Part shown: positions 44,929 through 54,101 of the stretch, in pieces
Position numbering within the stretch: the stretch's first letter is position 1
Layout of the letters: each line of letters starts with the position of its first letter
From: Pelagibacter sp052048135
GTDB lineage: Bacteria; Pseudomonadota; Alphaproteobacteria; Pelagibacterales; Pelagibacteraceae
Reading direction: 5' to 3'
NCBI RefSeq assembly: GCF_052048135.1
Contig: NZ_JBNAIM010000002.1
Coordinates: forward strand, 248,001 to 312,000
Length of the DNA stretch: 64,000 bases
Program-made: the position numbers and the translations under genes
Notes under the pieces: generated by a model
Seen by the model: only the letters and a program-made list of their open reading frames with translations
Databases searched by the model: none
What the model was told of the DNA's origin: nothing

Positions 44929-45050
44929 TTTCGCCAGATAAAAAAACAAAGAGAAAAAATATTTTTACAGCAATAGCAATAATTGCCTTCATGATATTTC
45001 TTTTCTTTTTTACATTATATAACACTGGAGTGTTTGATAGGGCTATATGA
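44925..45050 (+). CDS. coxF: Small membrane protein CoxF-like, cytochrome oxidase operon
   Basis: A 41-residue ORF: an ATG overlapping the ctaB stop (ATGA), a basic start MISPDKKTKRKNIFTAIAI, one hydrophobic helix (about 14-31) and the end NTGVFDRAI. Its stop overlaps the ctaG start (ATGA again), so it is coupled on both sides. The position between ctaB and ctaG and its layout match CoxF-type proteins of alphaproteobacterial oxidase operons. The role in oxidase assembly is poorly known. Confidence 0.82.
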   Translation: MISPDKKTKRKNIFTAIAIIAFMIFLFFFTLYNTGVFDRAI

Positions 45051-45580
45051 TTGAAAGAAAAAAATTAACTCCACTAGTTTTAGCTGGAATTTTTGTTTTA
45101 ATGTTAGGCTTGTCTTATGCCGCAGTGCCTTTGTATGATCTTTTTTGTAGGGTTACTGGATTTGGGGGAACTACTCAAGTATCAAATAGTGCTCCAAAAA
45201 TAGTTTTAGATAAGGTTGTAAGTGTGAGATTTGATACTAATGTAAATAATCTACCGTGGGATTTTAAAGCTAAATCAAATGTTATGGATGTTAAAGTTGG
45301 TCAAGTTAACAAAATTGAGTTTGAAGTAACTAATTATAGTAATGAGCCAACAGCTGGAGTAGCAAGCTTCAATGTTTCACCTGCAAGTTTTGGTAAATAT
45401 TATAGTAAATTGGGGTGTTTTTGTTTTGAAAAACAAGAATTAAAAGCTGGTGAAAAAGCAACTTATGTTATGACTTTTTATTTAGACCCCGAAATGGTCA
45501 ATGATCCGACTGTGAAAAACCTAGAAGATGTAACTATGTCGTATACTTTTTTCTCGACAGATTACTATAAACAATCATAA
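45047..45580 (+). CDS. ctaG: Cytochrome c oxidase assembly protein CtaG (Cox11 family)
   Basis: Delivers copper to the CuB site of subunit I. The 177-residue protein has an N-terminal membrane helix (about 9-28), SYAAVPLYDLFCRVTGFGGTT and the copper-binding CFCFEKQEL motif near residue 124, then the beta-rich Cox11 domain ending VTMSYTFF. It starts inside the coxF stop and is followed by ctaE after 9 bases. Confidence 0.96.
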   Translation: MIERKKLTPLVLAGIFVLMLGLSYAAVPLYDLFCRVTGFGGTTQVSNSAPKIVLDKVVSVRFDTNVNNLPWDFKAKSNVMDVKVGQVNKIEFEVTNYSNEPTAGVASFNVSPASFGKYYSKLGCFCFEKQELKAGEKATYVMTFYLDPEMVNDPTVKNLEDVTMSYTFFSTDYYKQS

Positions 45581-45589
45581 TCCAAAAAA

Positions 45590-46378
45590 ATGTCAGCTGA
45601 AAAAAAACATGATTACCATTTAGTAGATCCAAGCCCCTGGCCAATATATGTTTCATTTGCTTGTTTAGTTCTAGCGATTGGTGCTGTCTCATATATGCAT
45701 TATGAAATTTCTTGGGGAATGTATCTAGGTTTTGCTTTATTAATTTATGGAGCATATATGTGGTTTAGAGAAGTTGTTATTGAAGCAGAACATCAAGGCC
45801 ATCATACTCCAGTTGTTCAAATTTCCCACAGATATGGAATGACATTATTTATAGCTTCAGAAGTAATGTTTTTTGTTGCGTGGTTCTGGGCCTATTTTGA
45901 TGTCAGTCTTTTTCCAAATGAATTTGTTGGTAATGTATGGCCACCAAAAGATATTGAGACTTTTGATCCATGGGATATTCCATTAATCAATACATTAATA
46001 TTGCTATTATCAGGAACAACGGTTACTTGGTCCCATCATGCTCTTTTAGAAGATGACAGAAAGGGTTTTATTAATGGTTTAATCTTAACAGTGATCCTTG
46101 GAGTTTGTTTTACCGCTTTACAAGCTTATGAATATCATCATGCAACATTTACTTTCTCAGATCATATATATGGATCAGTGTTTTATATGGCAACAGGATT
46201 TCATGGTTTCCATGTAATTGTTGGTACTATTTTCTTAGCAGTATGTCTATGGCGTGGAAAATTAGGTCACTTCAATAAAGATCATCACTTTGGTTTCGAA
46301 GCAGCCGCATGGTATTGGCACTTTGTTGACGTTGTATGGTTATTTTTATTCGCTGCTATATATATTTGGGGAAGTTAA
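45590..46378 (+). CDS. ctaE: Cytochrome c oxidase subunit III
   Basis: The 262-residue protein has seven hydrophobic segments and the family motifs MTLFIASEVMFFVAWFWAYF (near residue 84), SGTTVTWSHHALLE (near 141) and the C-terminal FGFEAAAWYWHFVDVVWLFLF (near 235). Subunit III stabilises proton uptake and turnover by subunit I. Length is normal. It lies between ctaG and surf1. Confidence 0.97.
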   Translation: MSAEKKHDYHLVDPSPWPIYVSFACLVLAIGAVSYMHYEISWGMYLGFALLIYGAYMWFREVVIEAEHQGHHTPVVQISHRYGMTLFIASEVMFFVAWFWAYFDVSLFPNEFVGNVWPPKDIETFDPWDIPLINTLILLLSGTTVTWSHHALLEDDRKGFINGLILTVILGVCFTALQAYEYHHATFTFSDHIYGSVFYMATGFHGFHVIVGTIFLAVCLWRGKLGHFNKDHHFGFEAAAWYWHFVDVVWLFLFAAIYIWGS

Positions 46379-46386
46379 TTTGATCC

Positions 46387-47040
46387 TTGAAACATAAATT
46401 TTTATTTTCAGTTTTTGTAATTTTTTTCATTTTAGTTTTTATTTCTTTGGGCTCATGGCAAATCATTCGGTTAAATTGGAAAAATAATCTTATTTTAGAA
46501 ATTGAATCTTCTATAAAAAAACCTCCAGTTCAATTGTCAGAGACTAATGTAACTAATTTCTTGAAGATAAAAACATCAGGTTCCATAGATTTTGATAAAC
46601 AAATTTATTTATATAATTTAAATGAAAATGGTACACCAGGTTTTGAAGTTATAAATCCTATAATAATTGATAGTAAAAATTATTTAATTAATAGAGGGTG
46701 GATACCTTTTAAAAAAAAAGATTCTAAGGAAATTTATGAGTTTGATGAAAATAATATTATTGGAATACTTAAATCTCAGGGAAGAAAAAATATTTTTAAA
46801 CCAGATAATGATATCAAAGAAAATTATTGGTTTAGTTTAGACAGAGAAGATATTTTAGAATTTACAGGCAAAAAATTTTCTAATTATATAATATATTTAG
46901 ATGGCAATTATCAATTTCCAAAACCAAAAAAAATTACTGCTAATATTTCTAATAATCATAAAAAATATGCAATTACATGGTTTTCATTAGCGATTTCAAT
47001 TCTTTTGTTATATTTATATTTTAGAAGAAAAAATTATTAA
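46387..47040 (+). CDS. SURF1 family cytochrome oxidase assembly protein
   Basis: Helps insert heme a into the oxidase. The 217-residue protein has one helix at each end (about 3-22 and 195-213) around a periplasmic domain. SURF1 marks are FISLGSWQIIRLNWK, NLINRGWIPF and WFSLDRE...IIYLDGNYQFPKP. No ATG is available near the start of the conserved region, so TTG at 46387 is taken. The stop is immediately followed by the thrC ATG. Confidence 0.88.
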   Translation: MKHKFLFSVFVIFFILVFISLGSWQIIRLNWKNNLILEIESSIKKPPVQLSETNVTNFLKIKTSGSIDFDKQIYLYNLNENGTPGFEVINPIIIDSKNYLINRGWIPFKKKDSKEIYEFDENNIIGILKSQGRKNIFKPDNDIKENYWFSLDREDILEFTGKKFSNYIIYLDGNYQFPKPKKITANISNNHKKYAITWFSLAISILLLYLYFRRKNY

Positions 47041-48420
47041 ATGAATTACATTAGCACTAGAAATAGTTTAAATAACTTCAGTTTTAAAAACGTTTTTATC
47101 AAAAGTTTAGCTGATGATGGTGGTTTATATATTCCTAAATCTCTTCATAAATATACCCAAAAAGATTTAAATAGTTTTGAAAATTTGCAATACGCAGATT
47201 TAGCAAAAAAAATTATCTATCCATTCATGGGCGATTTTGTGAATGAAAAAGATTTAAGTGATATTATAGATAAATCTTACTCAGTCTTTAGAAAAAAAAA
47301 TGTTGTAGAGCTTAATAGGGTCGGTGATAGATATGTTCTTGAATTATTTCATGGTCCAACATTGGCTTTTAAAGATGTTGCTATGCAGCTTTTAGGTAAT
47401 TTTTATGAATATTATTTAAGTAATAAAAATGAAAAAATAAATATAGTTGTAGCAACATCAGGTGATACAGGAGCTGCAGCGATTGATGCTATTAAAGGAA
47501 AAAAAAATATAAACATATTTGTACTTCATCCACATAATCGAATTTCTCCTGTTCAGAGAAAATTAATGACAACAGGCAACGAAAAAAATGTATTTAATGT
47601 TGCTATAAATGGGAACTTTGATGATTGTCAAAATTTGGTTAAGGCAATGTTTGCTGATAAATCATTTTATAGTTCAATCAATATGTCTGGAGTTAATTCA
47701 ATAAACTGGGCAAGAATAGTTGCTCAAAGCGTTTATTATTTTTATAGTTTTTTCTTGATTAAGGATAGATCCAAACCAATTAATTTTTCTGTTCCAACTG
47801 GAAATTTTGGAGATGTATATGCTGGTTATTTGGCAAAAAAAATGGGTCTACCAATTAATAAGCTAGTGGTAGCAACCAATCAAAATGATATATTGCATAG
47901 AGCAATTTCTAAGGGTGAATATACTATTGAAAAAGTTTCTGAGACCATCTCTCCTAGTATGGACATTCAACTAGCCAGTAATTTTGAGAGACTTTTGTAT
48001 GATGTCAATAATCATGATGATATCAAGACAGCTATGGTCATGAAAGACATTAAAGAAAAAGGAAATTATTTCATTGATAAAAAAAAATTAGAAAAGATAA
48101 ATGTTGATTTTTTATCTGCAAGAGTTGATGAAGAAGAAGTTATAAAAACTATAAAAAATGTTTACGATAGTCACAAAACAATCTTAGATCCTCATACTGC
48201 AATTGGCTATAATGCTTTTGATAAGATTAAATTGAAAGGAAATAATGTGGTACTAGCTACTGCTCATCCATGTAAGTTTCCAGATGCAATAAAAAAGTCA
48301 ATAGATCAAAACGCCGAGTTACCTAAAGAATTAATGTTTATAATGGATGAGAAAGAAAAATATGATATAATTGATAATAATCTAGATAAAATCAAAAAAT
48401 ATATTAAAGAGAAAATTTAA
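47041..48420 (+). CDS. thrC: Threonine synthase
   Basis: PLP enzyme that turns O-phosphohomoserine into threonine. The 459-residue protein has ISTRNSLNNFSFKNVFIKSLADDGGLY at the N-terminus (fold type II thrC start), the Schiff-base Lys in TLAFKDVAMQLL (near residue 112) and VATSGDTGAAAIDAI. It follows surf1 with no gap and overlaps the peroxiredoxin gene by one base. The partner thrB lies 0.9 kb away on the other strand. Confidence 0.97.
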   Translation: MNYISTRNSLNNFSFKNVFIKSLADDGGLYIPKSLHKYTQKDLNSFENLQYADLAKKIIYPFMGDFVNEKDLSDIIDKSYSVFRKKNVVELNRVGDRYVLELFHGPTLAFKDVAMQLLGNFYEYYLSNKNEKINIVVATSGDTGAAAIDAIKGKKNINIFVLHPHNRISPVQRKLMTTGNEKNVFNVAINGNFDDCQNLVKAMFADKSFYSSINMSGVNSINWARIVAQSVYYFYSFFLIKDRSKPINFSVPTGNFGDVYAGYLAKKMGLPINKLVVATNQNDILHRAISKGEYTIEKVSETISPSMDIQLASNFERLLYDVNNHDDIKTAMVMKDIKEKGNYFIDKKKLEKINVDFLSARVDEEEVIKTIKNVYDSHKTILDPHTAIGYNAFDKIKLKGNNVVLATAHPCKFPDAIKKSIDQNAELPKELMFIMDEKEKYDIIDNNLDKIKKYIKEKI

Positions 48421-48905
48421 TGAAAATAAAAGAAAATGAAACCTTACCTAATTCAGAAGTTTTTGTACTTGAAAATGGTGAGCCAGTAAAAAAAAATATA
48501 GAAAATATTCTAAAAAATAAAAAATCAGTAATTTTTGGATTACCCGGAGCTTATACCTCAGTTTGTTCTGCAAAACACTTACCAGGTTATGTTAACAATA
48601 GTGAAAAATACAAACAAAAGGGAGTAGATCAAATTATCTGTATATCTGTTAATGACCCATTCGTTATGAATGCATGGGGCAAAGAAAATAATGTAGGTGA
48701 TAAAATTATAATGGTGGGAGATCCTTTTTTAAACTTTACTAAAGCGATAGGTGCTGAAGTTGACAAAAGTGGAAGAGGGCTAGGAATTAGATCCAATAGA
48801 TACACAATGTTAGTAGATAGTTTAAAAGTTATTAAAATTCAGGAAGAAAAAGACACAGGTTCGTGCGAAATTTCAGCTGCAGAAAACTTTTTAGAATTAG
48901 TCTAG
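48420..48905 (+). CDS. Peroxiredoxin, Prx5/AhpE-like
   Basis: Thiol peroxidase. The 161-residue protein has the Prx5 active-site segment GLPGAYTSVCSAKHLPGYV with peroxidatic Cys49. The final CEISAAENFLEL resembles the resolving end of the group. Redoxin-domain body with SVNDPFVMNAW near residue 76. It would protect the respiratory and biosynthetic machinery encoded before it. Its 3' end overlaps rnhA by 9 bases. Confidence 0.93.
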   Translation: MKIKENETLPNSEVFVLENGEPVKKNIENILKNKKSVIFGLPGAYTSVCSAKHLPGYVNNSEKYKQKGVDQIICISVNDPFVMNAWGKENNVGDKIIMVGDPFLNFTKAIGAEVDKSGRGLGIRSNRYTMLVDSLKVIKIQEEKDTGSCEISAAENFLELV

Positions 48906-49322
48906 TCCAGCCGCTTTTTTTGCCAATAAATCAACTTCTTCGTTTAATGGATCTCCTGCATGAGCTTTAACCCAATTCCATTTCACATTTAGACTTTTAT
49001 TTAAATTATAAAGCTCAATCCAAAGATCTTTATTTTTTACTTCTTCTTTTTTTGAATTTTTCCAATTATTTTTAACCCATGTATTTATCCATTCAGTTAT
49101 TCCAAGTTTTACATATTGAGAGTCTGTAAAAATATTTATTTCCTCATCAGAATTTATATTTTTTAGAGCGTTTATTGGAGCCATTAATTCCATTCTATTG
49201 TTAGTGGTATTTTTTTCATTTCCATTAATTTTTTTAATCTCTCCATTATTATTTATTATAGCCGCCCAACCCCCATTCCCTGGATTTTCTAAACACGAAC
49301 CATCAGTATAAATTTTAATCAT
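48897..49322 (-). CDS. rnhA: Ribonuclease HI
   Basis: Cuts RNA in RNA-DNA hybrids. The 141-residue protein has IYTDGSCLENPGNGGW (Asp7), NNRMELMAPINAL (Glu45), IFTDSQYV (Asp67) and KAHAGDPLNEEVDLLAKKA with the late His and Asp, so the acidic active site is complete. It is the last gene of the leftward crtI-crtB-crtY-blh-ispH-thrB-rnhA series and shares one base with thrB. Confidence 0.96.
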   Translation of the reverse strand: MIKIYTDGSCLENPGNGGWAAIINNNGEIKKINGNEKNTTNNRMELMAPINALKNINSDEEINIFTDSQYVKLGITEWINTWVKNNWKNSKKEEVKNKDLWIELYNLNKSLNVKWNWVKAHAGDPLNEEVDLLAKKAAGLD

Positions 49323-50287
49323 TAATTAAGGTAATCTTTATAGTTGCGTAAATTATTATGTATTAATAACTTTTGGTAATATTCCCTTGGATCCTTAATT
49401 TTTATTAATGCTGTTTTAGGAGTATTCGTATAATCATAAAGTCTAGTTAAAAAATATCTCATTGCAGCACCACGACATAAAATATTTAATGAATTTTTTT
49501 CTTTAACTGAAAATTTTTTGATACTTTCATATCCTTTAATTAAATTTTTTACCTTTTTTTTATTTAAAATAAATCTATTTTTAGATTTATCAAAACATAA
49601 TGCATTAACACATATCGCAATTTCATACATAAAATAATCATTAGCAGCAAAATAAAAATCAATAATCCCAGATAGTTTATTATTATTGAAGAAAATATTA
49701 TCTATAAATAAATCTCCATGAATTATTCCATTGGGTAATTTTTTAGGCCATTTTTTTTTTATATCTTTAAAATTTATTTTTAGAAATTTTTCTATATTTG
49801 TGAATTTTTTTGATTTAAATTTAATACTATTTAATAATGGATTTAAGTTTTTTATCCCCATAGAGTTTTTTCTATAAAGTTTAATTTTTTTAGTAGAAGA
49901 ATGCATTTCAGCAATCATTTTTCCAATGTCATGACAATTTTTGATATTAAGTGTTTTTTTATCTTTTCCTTTAAGAAAAGATACAATACATGCAGTCTTA
50001 TTTCTTAATTTAAATAAATAATTTCCTTTTTTATTTCTTAATGGCTTTGGACAATTAATTTTTAAGTCATTTAATTGATCCATTAATTTCATAAAAAAGG
50101 GTATTTCTTTTTTCGAAACTCTTTTTTCAAAAATAGTCAAAATAAACTTTTCTTTTTTTGACCTGATTAAATAATTTGTATTTTCTATACCTTGTTTGAT
50201 ACCTTTAAACCTAATAAATTTTTTACTATCAAAATTTTTGTTTATATTAAAAAGATCTTTTTTATTTATTTTTGTGTATACAGCCAT
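49322..50287 (-). CDS. thrB: Homoserine kinase type II (APH-fold)
   Basis: Phosphorylates homoserine before ThrC. The 321-residue aminoglycoside-phosphotransferase-like protein has GIENTNYLIRSKKEKFILTIFEKR (near residues 32-55), the Brenner motif GIIHGDLFIDNIFF (near 186) and the metal-binding SGIIDFYFAANDYF (near 207). This is ThrB2, not the GHMP-type kinase. It abuts ispH with no gap, continuing the leftward operon. Confidence 0.93.
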   Translation of the reverse strand: MAVYTKINKKDLFNINKNFDSKKFIRFKGIKQGIENTNYLIRSKKEKFILTIFEKRVSKKEIPFFMKLMDQLNDLKINCPKPLRNKKGNYLFKLRNKTACIVSFLKGKDKKTLNIKNCHDIGKMIAEMHSSTKKIKLYRKNSMGIKNLNPLLNSIKFKSKKFTNIEKFLKINFKDIKKKWPKKLPNGIIHGDLFIDNIFFNNNKLSGIIDFYFAANDYFMYEIAICVNALCFDKSKNRFILNKKKVKNLIKGYESIKKFSVKEKNSLNILCRGAAMRYFLTRLYDYTNTPKTALIKIKDPREYYQKLLIHNNLRNYKDYLN

Positions 50288-51232
50288 TTAATTTAATTTT
50301 TTTGGAATTTTAAAAACAACGTTTTCTTTTATTGCTTCTACTTCATCTATGCTGACTGTAAATCTTTTTTTTAAGCTATTAATAAAATTATTTACCAAAA
50401 TTTCTGGAGCAGATGCGCCAGATGAAATTCCAATAGTTTCAGATTTTTCAATTAGCTCATATGGGATTTCACTTTGTGAGTGGATTAATTGAGAATTTAG
50501 ACATCCAGATTTTTTAGCAACTTCAACAAGTCTAACCGAATTAGATGAATTTCTACTGCCAATAACAAAAAATAAATCACATTTTTTTGCAATATTTTTT
50601 ACTGCCATTTGTCTATTTGTTGTTGCGTAACAAATGTCTTCCTTCATTGGCTCTTTAATATTTGGAAATCTTTCTTTTAAAATATTTATTATTTCTTTTG
50701 TATCATCTACAGATAAAGTTGTTTGCGTTACATAAGAAATTTTATCTAGATTTTTGGCTTTATATTTTTTTGCTTCATCTTCATTTTGAATAAGATCTAT
50801 AGATCCATTAGGTAATTGACCCATTGTACCAATAACCTCAGGATGATTTTGATGACCTATTAAGATTAAATGATAACCAGCTTTATGGAGATTTTCTGCC
50901 TCTCTGTGCACTTTTGAAACTAAAGGGCAAGTGGCATCAACATAAGTCATATTATAATTTTTTGCATCTTCAGGAATTTTTTTTGGGACACCATGAGCAG
51001 AAAATATAACTGGTCTTGATCTATCCTCTATTTCTTCAAGTTCCTCAACAAAAATAGCTCCTTTATTTTTTAAATCATCAACTACATATTTATTATGAAC
51101 TATTTCATGTCTTACATAAACAGGAGCTCCATATTTTTTAATTGATTTTTCTACAATCTCTATAGCTCTTTCAACCCCAGCACAAAAACCTCTCGGCGCA
51201 GATAATAAAATTTTAATTTCTTTGTTTTTCAT
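50288..51232 (-). CDS. ispH: 4-hydroxy-3-methylbut-2-enyl diphosphate reductase
   Basis: Last step of the MEP pathway, giving IPP and DMAPP. The 314-residue iron-sulfur enzyme has the three cluster Cys: PRGFCAGVERAI (Cys17), DATCPLVSKVH (near 99) and EDICYATTNRQ (near 200), plus FSAHGVP and the SSGASAPE signature near 268. It overlaps blh by 20 bases within the carotenoid gene series, so precursor and pigment synthesis are likely cotranscribed. Confidence 0.97.
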   Translation of the reverse strand: MKNKEIKILLSAPRGFCAGVERAIEIVEKSIKKYGAPVYVRHEIVHNKYVVDDLKNKGAIFVEELEEIEDRSRPVIFSAHGVPKKIPEDAKNYNMTYVDATCPLVSKVHREAENLHKAGYHLILIGHQNHPEVIGTMGQLPNGSIDLIQNEDEAKKYKAKNLDKISYVTQTTLSVDDTKEIINILKERFPNIKEPMKEDICYATTNRQMAVKNIAKKCDLFFVIGSRNSSNSVRLVEVAKKSGCLNSQLIHSQSEIPYELIEKSETIGISSGASAPEILVNNFINSLKKRFTVSIDEVEAIKENVVFKIPKKLN

Positions 51233-52157
51233 TTTTTTCCAAAAGATATTCCAGCAATATATGTGGAAAGGTTAAGGACGCCAAACCTATAAATATAATT
51301 TTTAAAATTGAGGAGTTAAAACTGTAATAATTATTCAAAAAATACAGACCAAATAAAAAGAAAGTGGCAGTAAAAATAGTTAATGGTAAGGCTTTTTTTA
51401 TGAATAATTTAAATCCTAAATTTAAGTCAGTTTCATTTAATTCAGACATTAAAGTAATACTATGCCTAATTGAATGTAAAAAACAGAAATAGATAGTAAA
51501 AGCAATTAATGGAGAAAAATAGTAATTGATAATTAAAATTGAAAAATAATCTAAAAAAATAGTAAATTTTTTAAATTCAAAATTTTTAGTGAATAATATA
51601 ATATTTGATAGAGTTGCTAAAATAATTCCAAAAAATAAAATTCTGTTCGTTTCAATAAAATTTAGAAATTTATAGAAAAATTCATTATCAATAAGGAGTA
51701 ATTTAAAGATGGAAACTGTTTCATTAAAATGAAAATACATTGGTGCTAATATTATCAAGGAACCTTTAATTAAAAATAATAGTTGATTAAAGTATGAATT
51801 TTCGACTATCAAAAATTGAGTATCTTCTTTACCAAAGTGATATGAAGCTACAATCAAGAAAACCACTAAAGATAACATCGGGATAACTACCCATAGAATT
51901 ATTATTGTGATAGAAATAAAAATATATACTAAGTAAAAAATATTAGAATTATTAATACCATATATTTGAAAAAGTTTTTTTCCTTTAAGATTATCAAGTG
52001 AACCATGAGATATTCCAACACTTAAAATTAATAATAAACAAATTAATGGTGAGATTGTAAAATAATTAATAACAAAAGTTACCAAAGAAAAAATATTACA
52101 AAATAAAAAAAATATAAAAGAATGATTTAGATTAATTTTTTTTATTCGATTATTCAT
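51213..52157 (-). CDS. blh: Beta-carotene 15,15'-dioxygenase (Brp/Blh family)
   Basis: Cuts beta-carotene into two retinals, the chromophore of proteorhodopsin. The 314-residue integral membrane protein has seven or eight hydrophobic segments and family His motifs: GISHGSLDNLKGKK (near residue 48), SYHFGKEDTQF (near 110), FLHSIRHS (near 226) and FPHILLEYLLE at the end. It follows crtY after five bases. The rhodopsin gene is not within this window. Confidence 0.92.
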   Translation of the reverse strand: MNNRIKKINLNHSFIFFLFCNIFSLVTFVINYFTISPLICLLLILSVGISHGSLDNLKGKKLFQIYGINNSNIFYLVYIFISITIIILWVVIPMLSLVVFLIVASYHFGKEDTQFLIVENSYFNQLLFLIKGSLIILAPMYFHFNETVSIFKLLLIDNEFFYKFLNFIETNRILFFGIILATLSNIILFTKNFEFKKFTIFLDYFSILIINYYFSPLIAFTIYFCFLHSIRHSITLMSELNETDLNLGFKLFIKKALPLTIFTATFFLFGLYFLNNYYSFNSSILKIIFIGLASLTFPHILLEYLLEKNEKQRN

Positions 52158-52162
52158 TTTTT

Positions 52163-53230
52163 TTAATAAAATAATGCTTTAATAAAAGTCATTTTTGGCA
52201 TTCTTAAGATTATACTTAAATCCTCCAAATAATTACTTTTGTTAGATAAAAATTTTATCACGGTCTTAGGTGAAGTTTTAAACATATTGAAGAAAATATC
52301 AGGCATTTTTTCTGGATGTTTATTTAGGACACGCAGAAAAATATCATCTAAAAATTGATATTTTTTATTTATTTCAAATCTAGTGGCCGTAGAAATGTTT
52401 TCAATATTTTCTCTGATAAATTTGCTGTGTTCTTGAATATTTAAAAAAGTGTATCCAGTGCTTAACCTTGTCATTCCACCAGCAGTCCCAATATTTATTT
52501 TATTATTTTCTTTTTCATAAGATGGATAGAAAAGGGGTATTGCACCTTCTTCTTTGTAGGTAATTTCATAGTCTTGAATTTTGAGATGTTTTTCAATGTA
52601 ATCTTTAATTTGTTGATCATAGTTTTTTTGAGAATTATCATTCATTTTAGATAACCAAGTTGTTTCAACTAAAGCTTTATTTTTTGAGTAAGGAAGTGTG
52701 TAAAAAAAATGAACGCTATTCCTTTGTTCACAATCAAAATCCATTAGATTAAAAATTTCCTCATCAAAAAAATTATTTTTTGTCTCAATTTCCACACCAC
52801 AAAAATGTTGCCAAAGATTTAGATGATTTTTTTTAATATGTGGTACACTGTTAAAAATGAATGAGTTTTTTGGATTAATTTCTTTAATATCTTTAAAGAA
52901 AAAAATATTTTTGTTTTCTTTTAATCTATTATTTATTTTTTCATAAAATAATCCACTATCTATGCTTTGGTATGGATAATTTTTACATTCTAGAAAATTA
53001 GTTTTACCTGGTATGTTGATTGAAAAATTTTCCCAACTTTTCTTAATACAATCATCAAAGTTATGAGGTGTTACTTTCCAAAAAGACCAGGTTTTATCTT
53101 TTTTGTATTCTGATCTAGGTTCAATAATTGCTAAAGTTTTATCTTTTAATTTTTCGTGAATATCTAACTCATATGCAAGTGATAGACCTGCACACCCACC
53201 ACCAATAATTATATAATTAAATTCTTTCAT
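52163..53230 (-). CDS. crtY: Lycopene beta-cyclase (CrtY type)
   Basis: Closes both ends of lycopene to give beta-carotene. The 355-residue flavoprotein has the N-terminal FAD site YIIIGGGCAGLSLAYEL (residues 6-22), DKTWSFWKVTPHNFDD (near 45), HFFYTLPYSKNKALVETTW (near 173) and GTAGGMTRLSTGYTFLNI (near 249), all CrtY landmarks. It overlaps crtB by 14 bases. Confidence 0.94.
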   Translation of the reverse strand: MKEFNYIIIGGGCAGLSLAYELDIHEKLKDKTLAIIEPRSEYKKDKTWSFWKVTPHNFDDCIKKSWENFSINIPGKTNFLECKNYPYQSIDSGLFYEKINNRLKENKNIFFFKDIKEINPKNSFIFNSVPHIKKNHLNLWQHFCGVEIETKNNFFDEEIFNLMDFDCEQRNSVHFFYTLPYSKNKALVETTWLSKMNDNSQKNYDQQIKDYIEKHLKIQDYEITYKEEGAIPLFYPSYEKENNKINIGTAGGMTRLSTGYTFLNIQEHSKFIRENIENISTATRFEINKKYQFLDDIFLRVLNKHPEKMPDIFFNMFKTSPKTVIKFLSNKSNYLEDLSIILRMPKMTFIKALFY

Positions 53231-54101
53231 CTAAATCTACTTCCTGACTAATAATATTATGCTCTTTTGCTCTTTGATGAGGTTCTATTTCTTTTAAATA
53301 AACTAATATCAAGTCAAATATAGAAATAATTGTTTGATAAATTTTTTCAAAATTATTTACATAAATTTTGCCTGATTTTTCATAATTTTCCATATTACCT
53401 TTTTGTAAGATTTTTCTTCCAATCTGTCTGTAAATTCTCCTCGCAACAATTATTGAAAATTTATATTTAAATGGGATTTTCTGGATAGAACTGAATGAGC
53501 TATCATAAAACATTTCTGCGAGTTTTAGGGTTGCTTGAATATTTTCAAAGTCTGGTTTGATATATTCTCTATTCATTTTTTTATCTTCAATTACGTCCCT
53601 AGCGATATTTGTTAATTGCATTGCTATACCTAGATCAATTGCTCCTTTTAAAGCTCTTCTATCATTCACATTTAATATTTTTGACATAACCAAACCTACA
53701 GATCCCGCAACTCTATAAGAATAAACTAATAAGTCTTTTACTGATCTAATATGAATTTTTTTTTTTAAATCAGAGCCAACACCATCAATCAAGTCTTCAA
53801 AAATAATTATTTTTATATTATTGTTTGCTGCAAGATTGATTACTTCGTTTATAATTTTTTCATTTTCATTTAATTCGAGTTCTTCGTTATTTTTTAAATC
53901 ATAAGATTTTTTGAAAAAATTTTTTATTTTATTGAATTTTTCAATTCTAGAGTCTAAATTTGTTTTTTCATCAGCTACATCATCTAGAATTCTACAAAAT
54001 GCATAAAGTTTGGCGCAATCTTCATAAACTTTTTTGGGCAAAAAAAACCCTGCCCAATTAAATGATTTAGCAAAAATAGCTAGATAGTTTTTCTTATCCA
54101 T
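53217..54101 (-). CDS. crtB: Phytoene synthase
   Basis: Joins two geranylgeranyl-PP to make phytoene. The 294-residue squalene/phytoene-synthase fold has the two Asp-rich motifs: FCRILDDVADEKT (DDVAD at 40-44) and NIARDVIEDKKMNREYI (near 163). YSYRVAGSVGLVMSKIL near residue 125 also fits. It sits between crtI (1-base overlap) and crtY (14-base overlap). Confidence 0.95.
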   Translation of the reverse strand: MDKKNYLAIFAKSFNWAGFFLPKKVYEDCAKLYAFCRILDDVADEKTNLDSRIEKFNKIKNFFKKSYDLKNNEELELNENEKIINEVINLAANNNIKIIIFEDLIDGVGSDLKKKIHIRSVKDLLVYSYRVAGSVGLVMSKILNVNDRRALKGAIDLGIAMQLTNIARDVIEDKKMNREYIKPDFENIQATLKLAEMFYDSSFSSIQKIPFKYKFSIIVARRIYRQIGRKILQKGNMENYEKSGKIYVNNFEKIYQTIISIFDLILVYLKEIEPHQRAKEHNIISQEVDLDERI

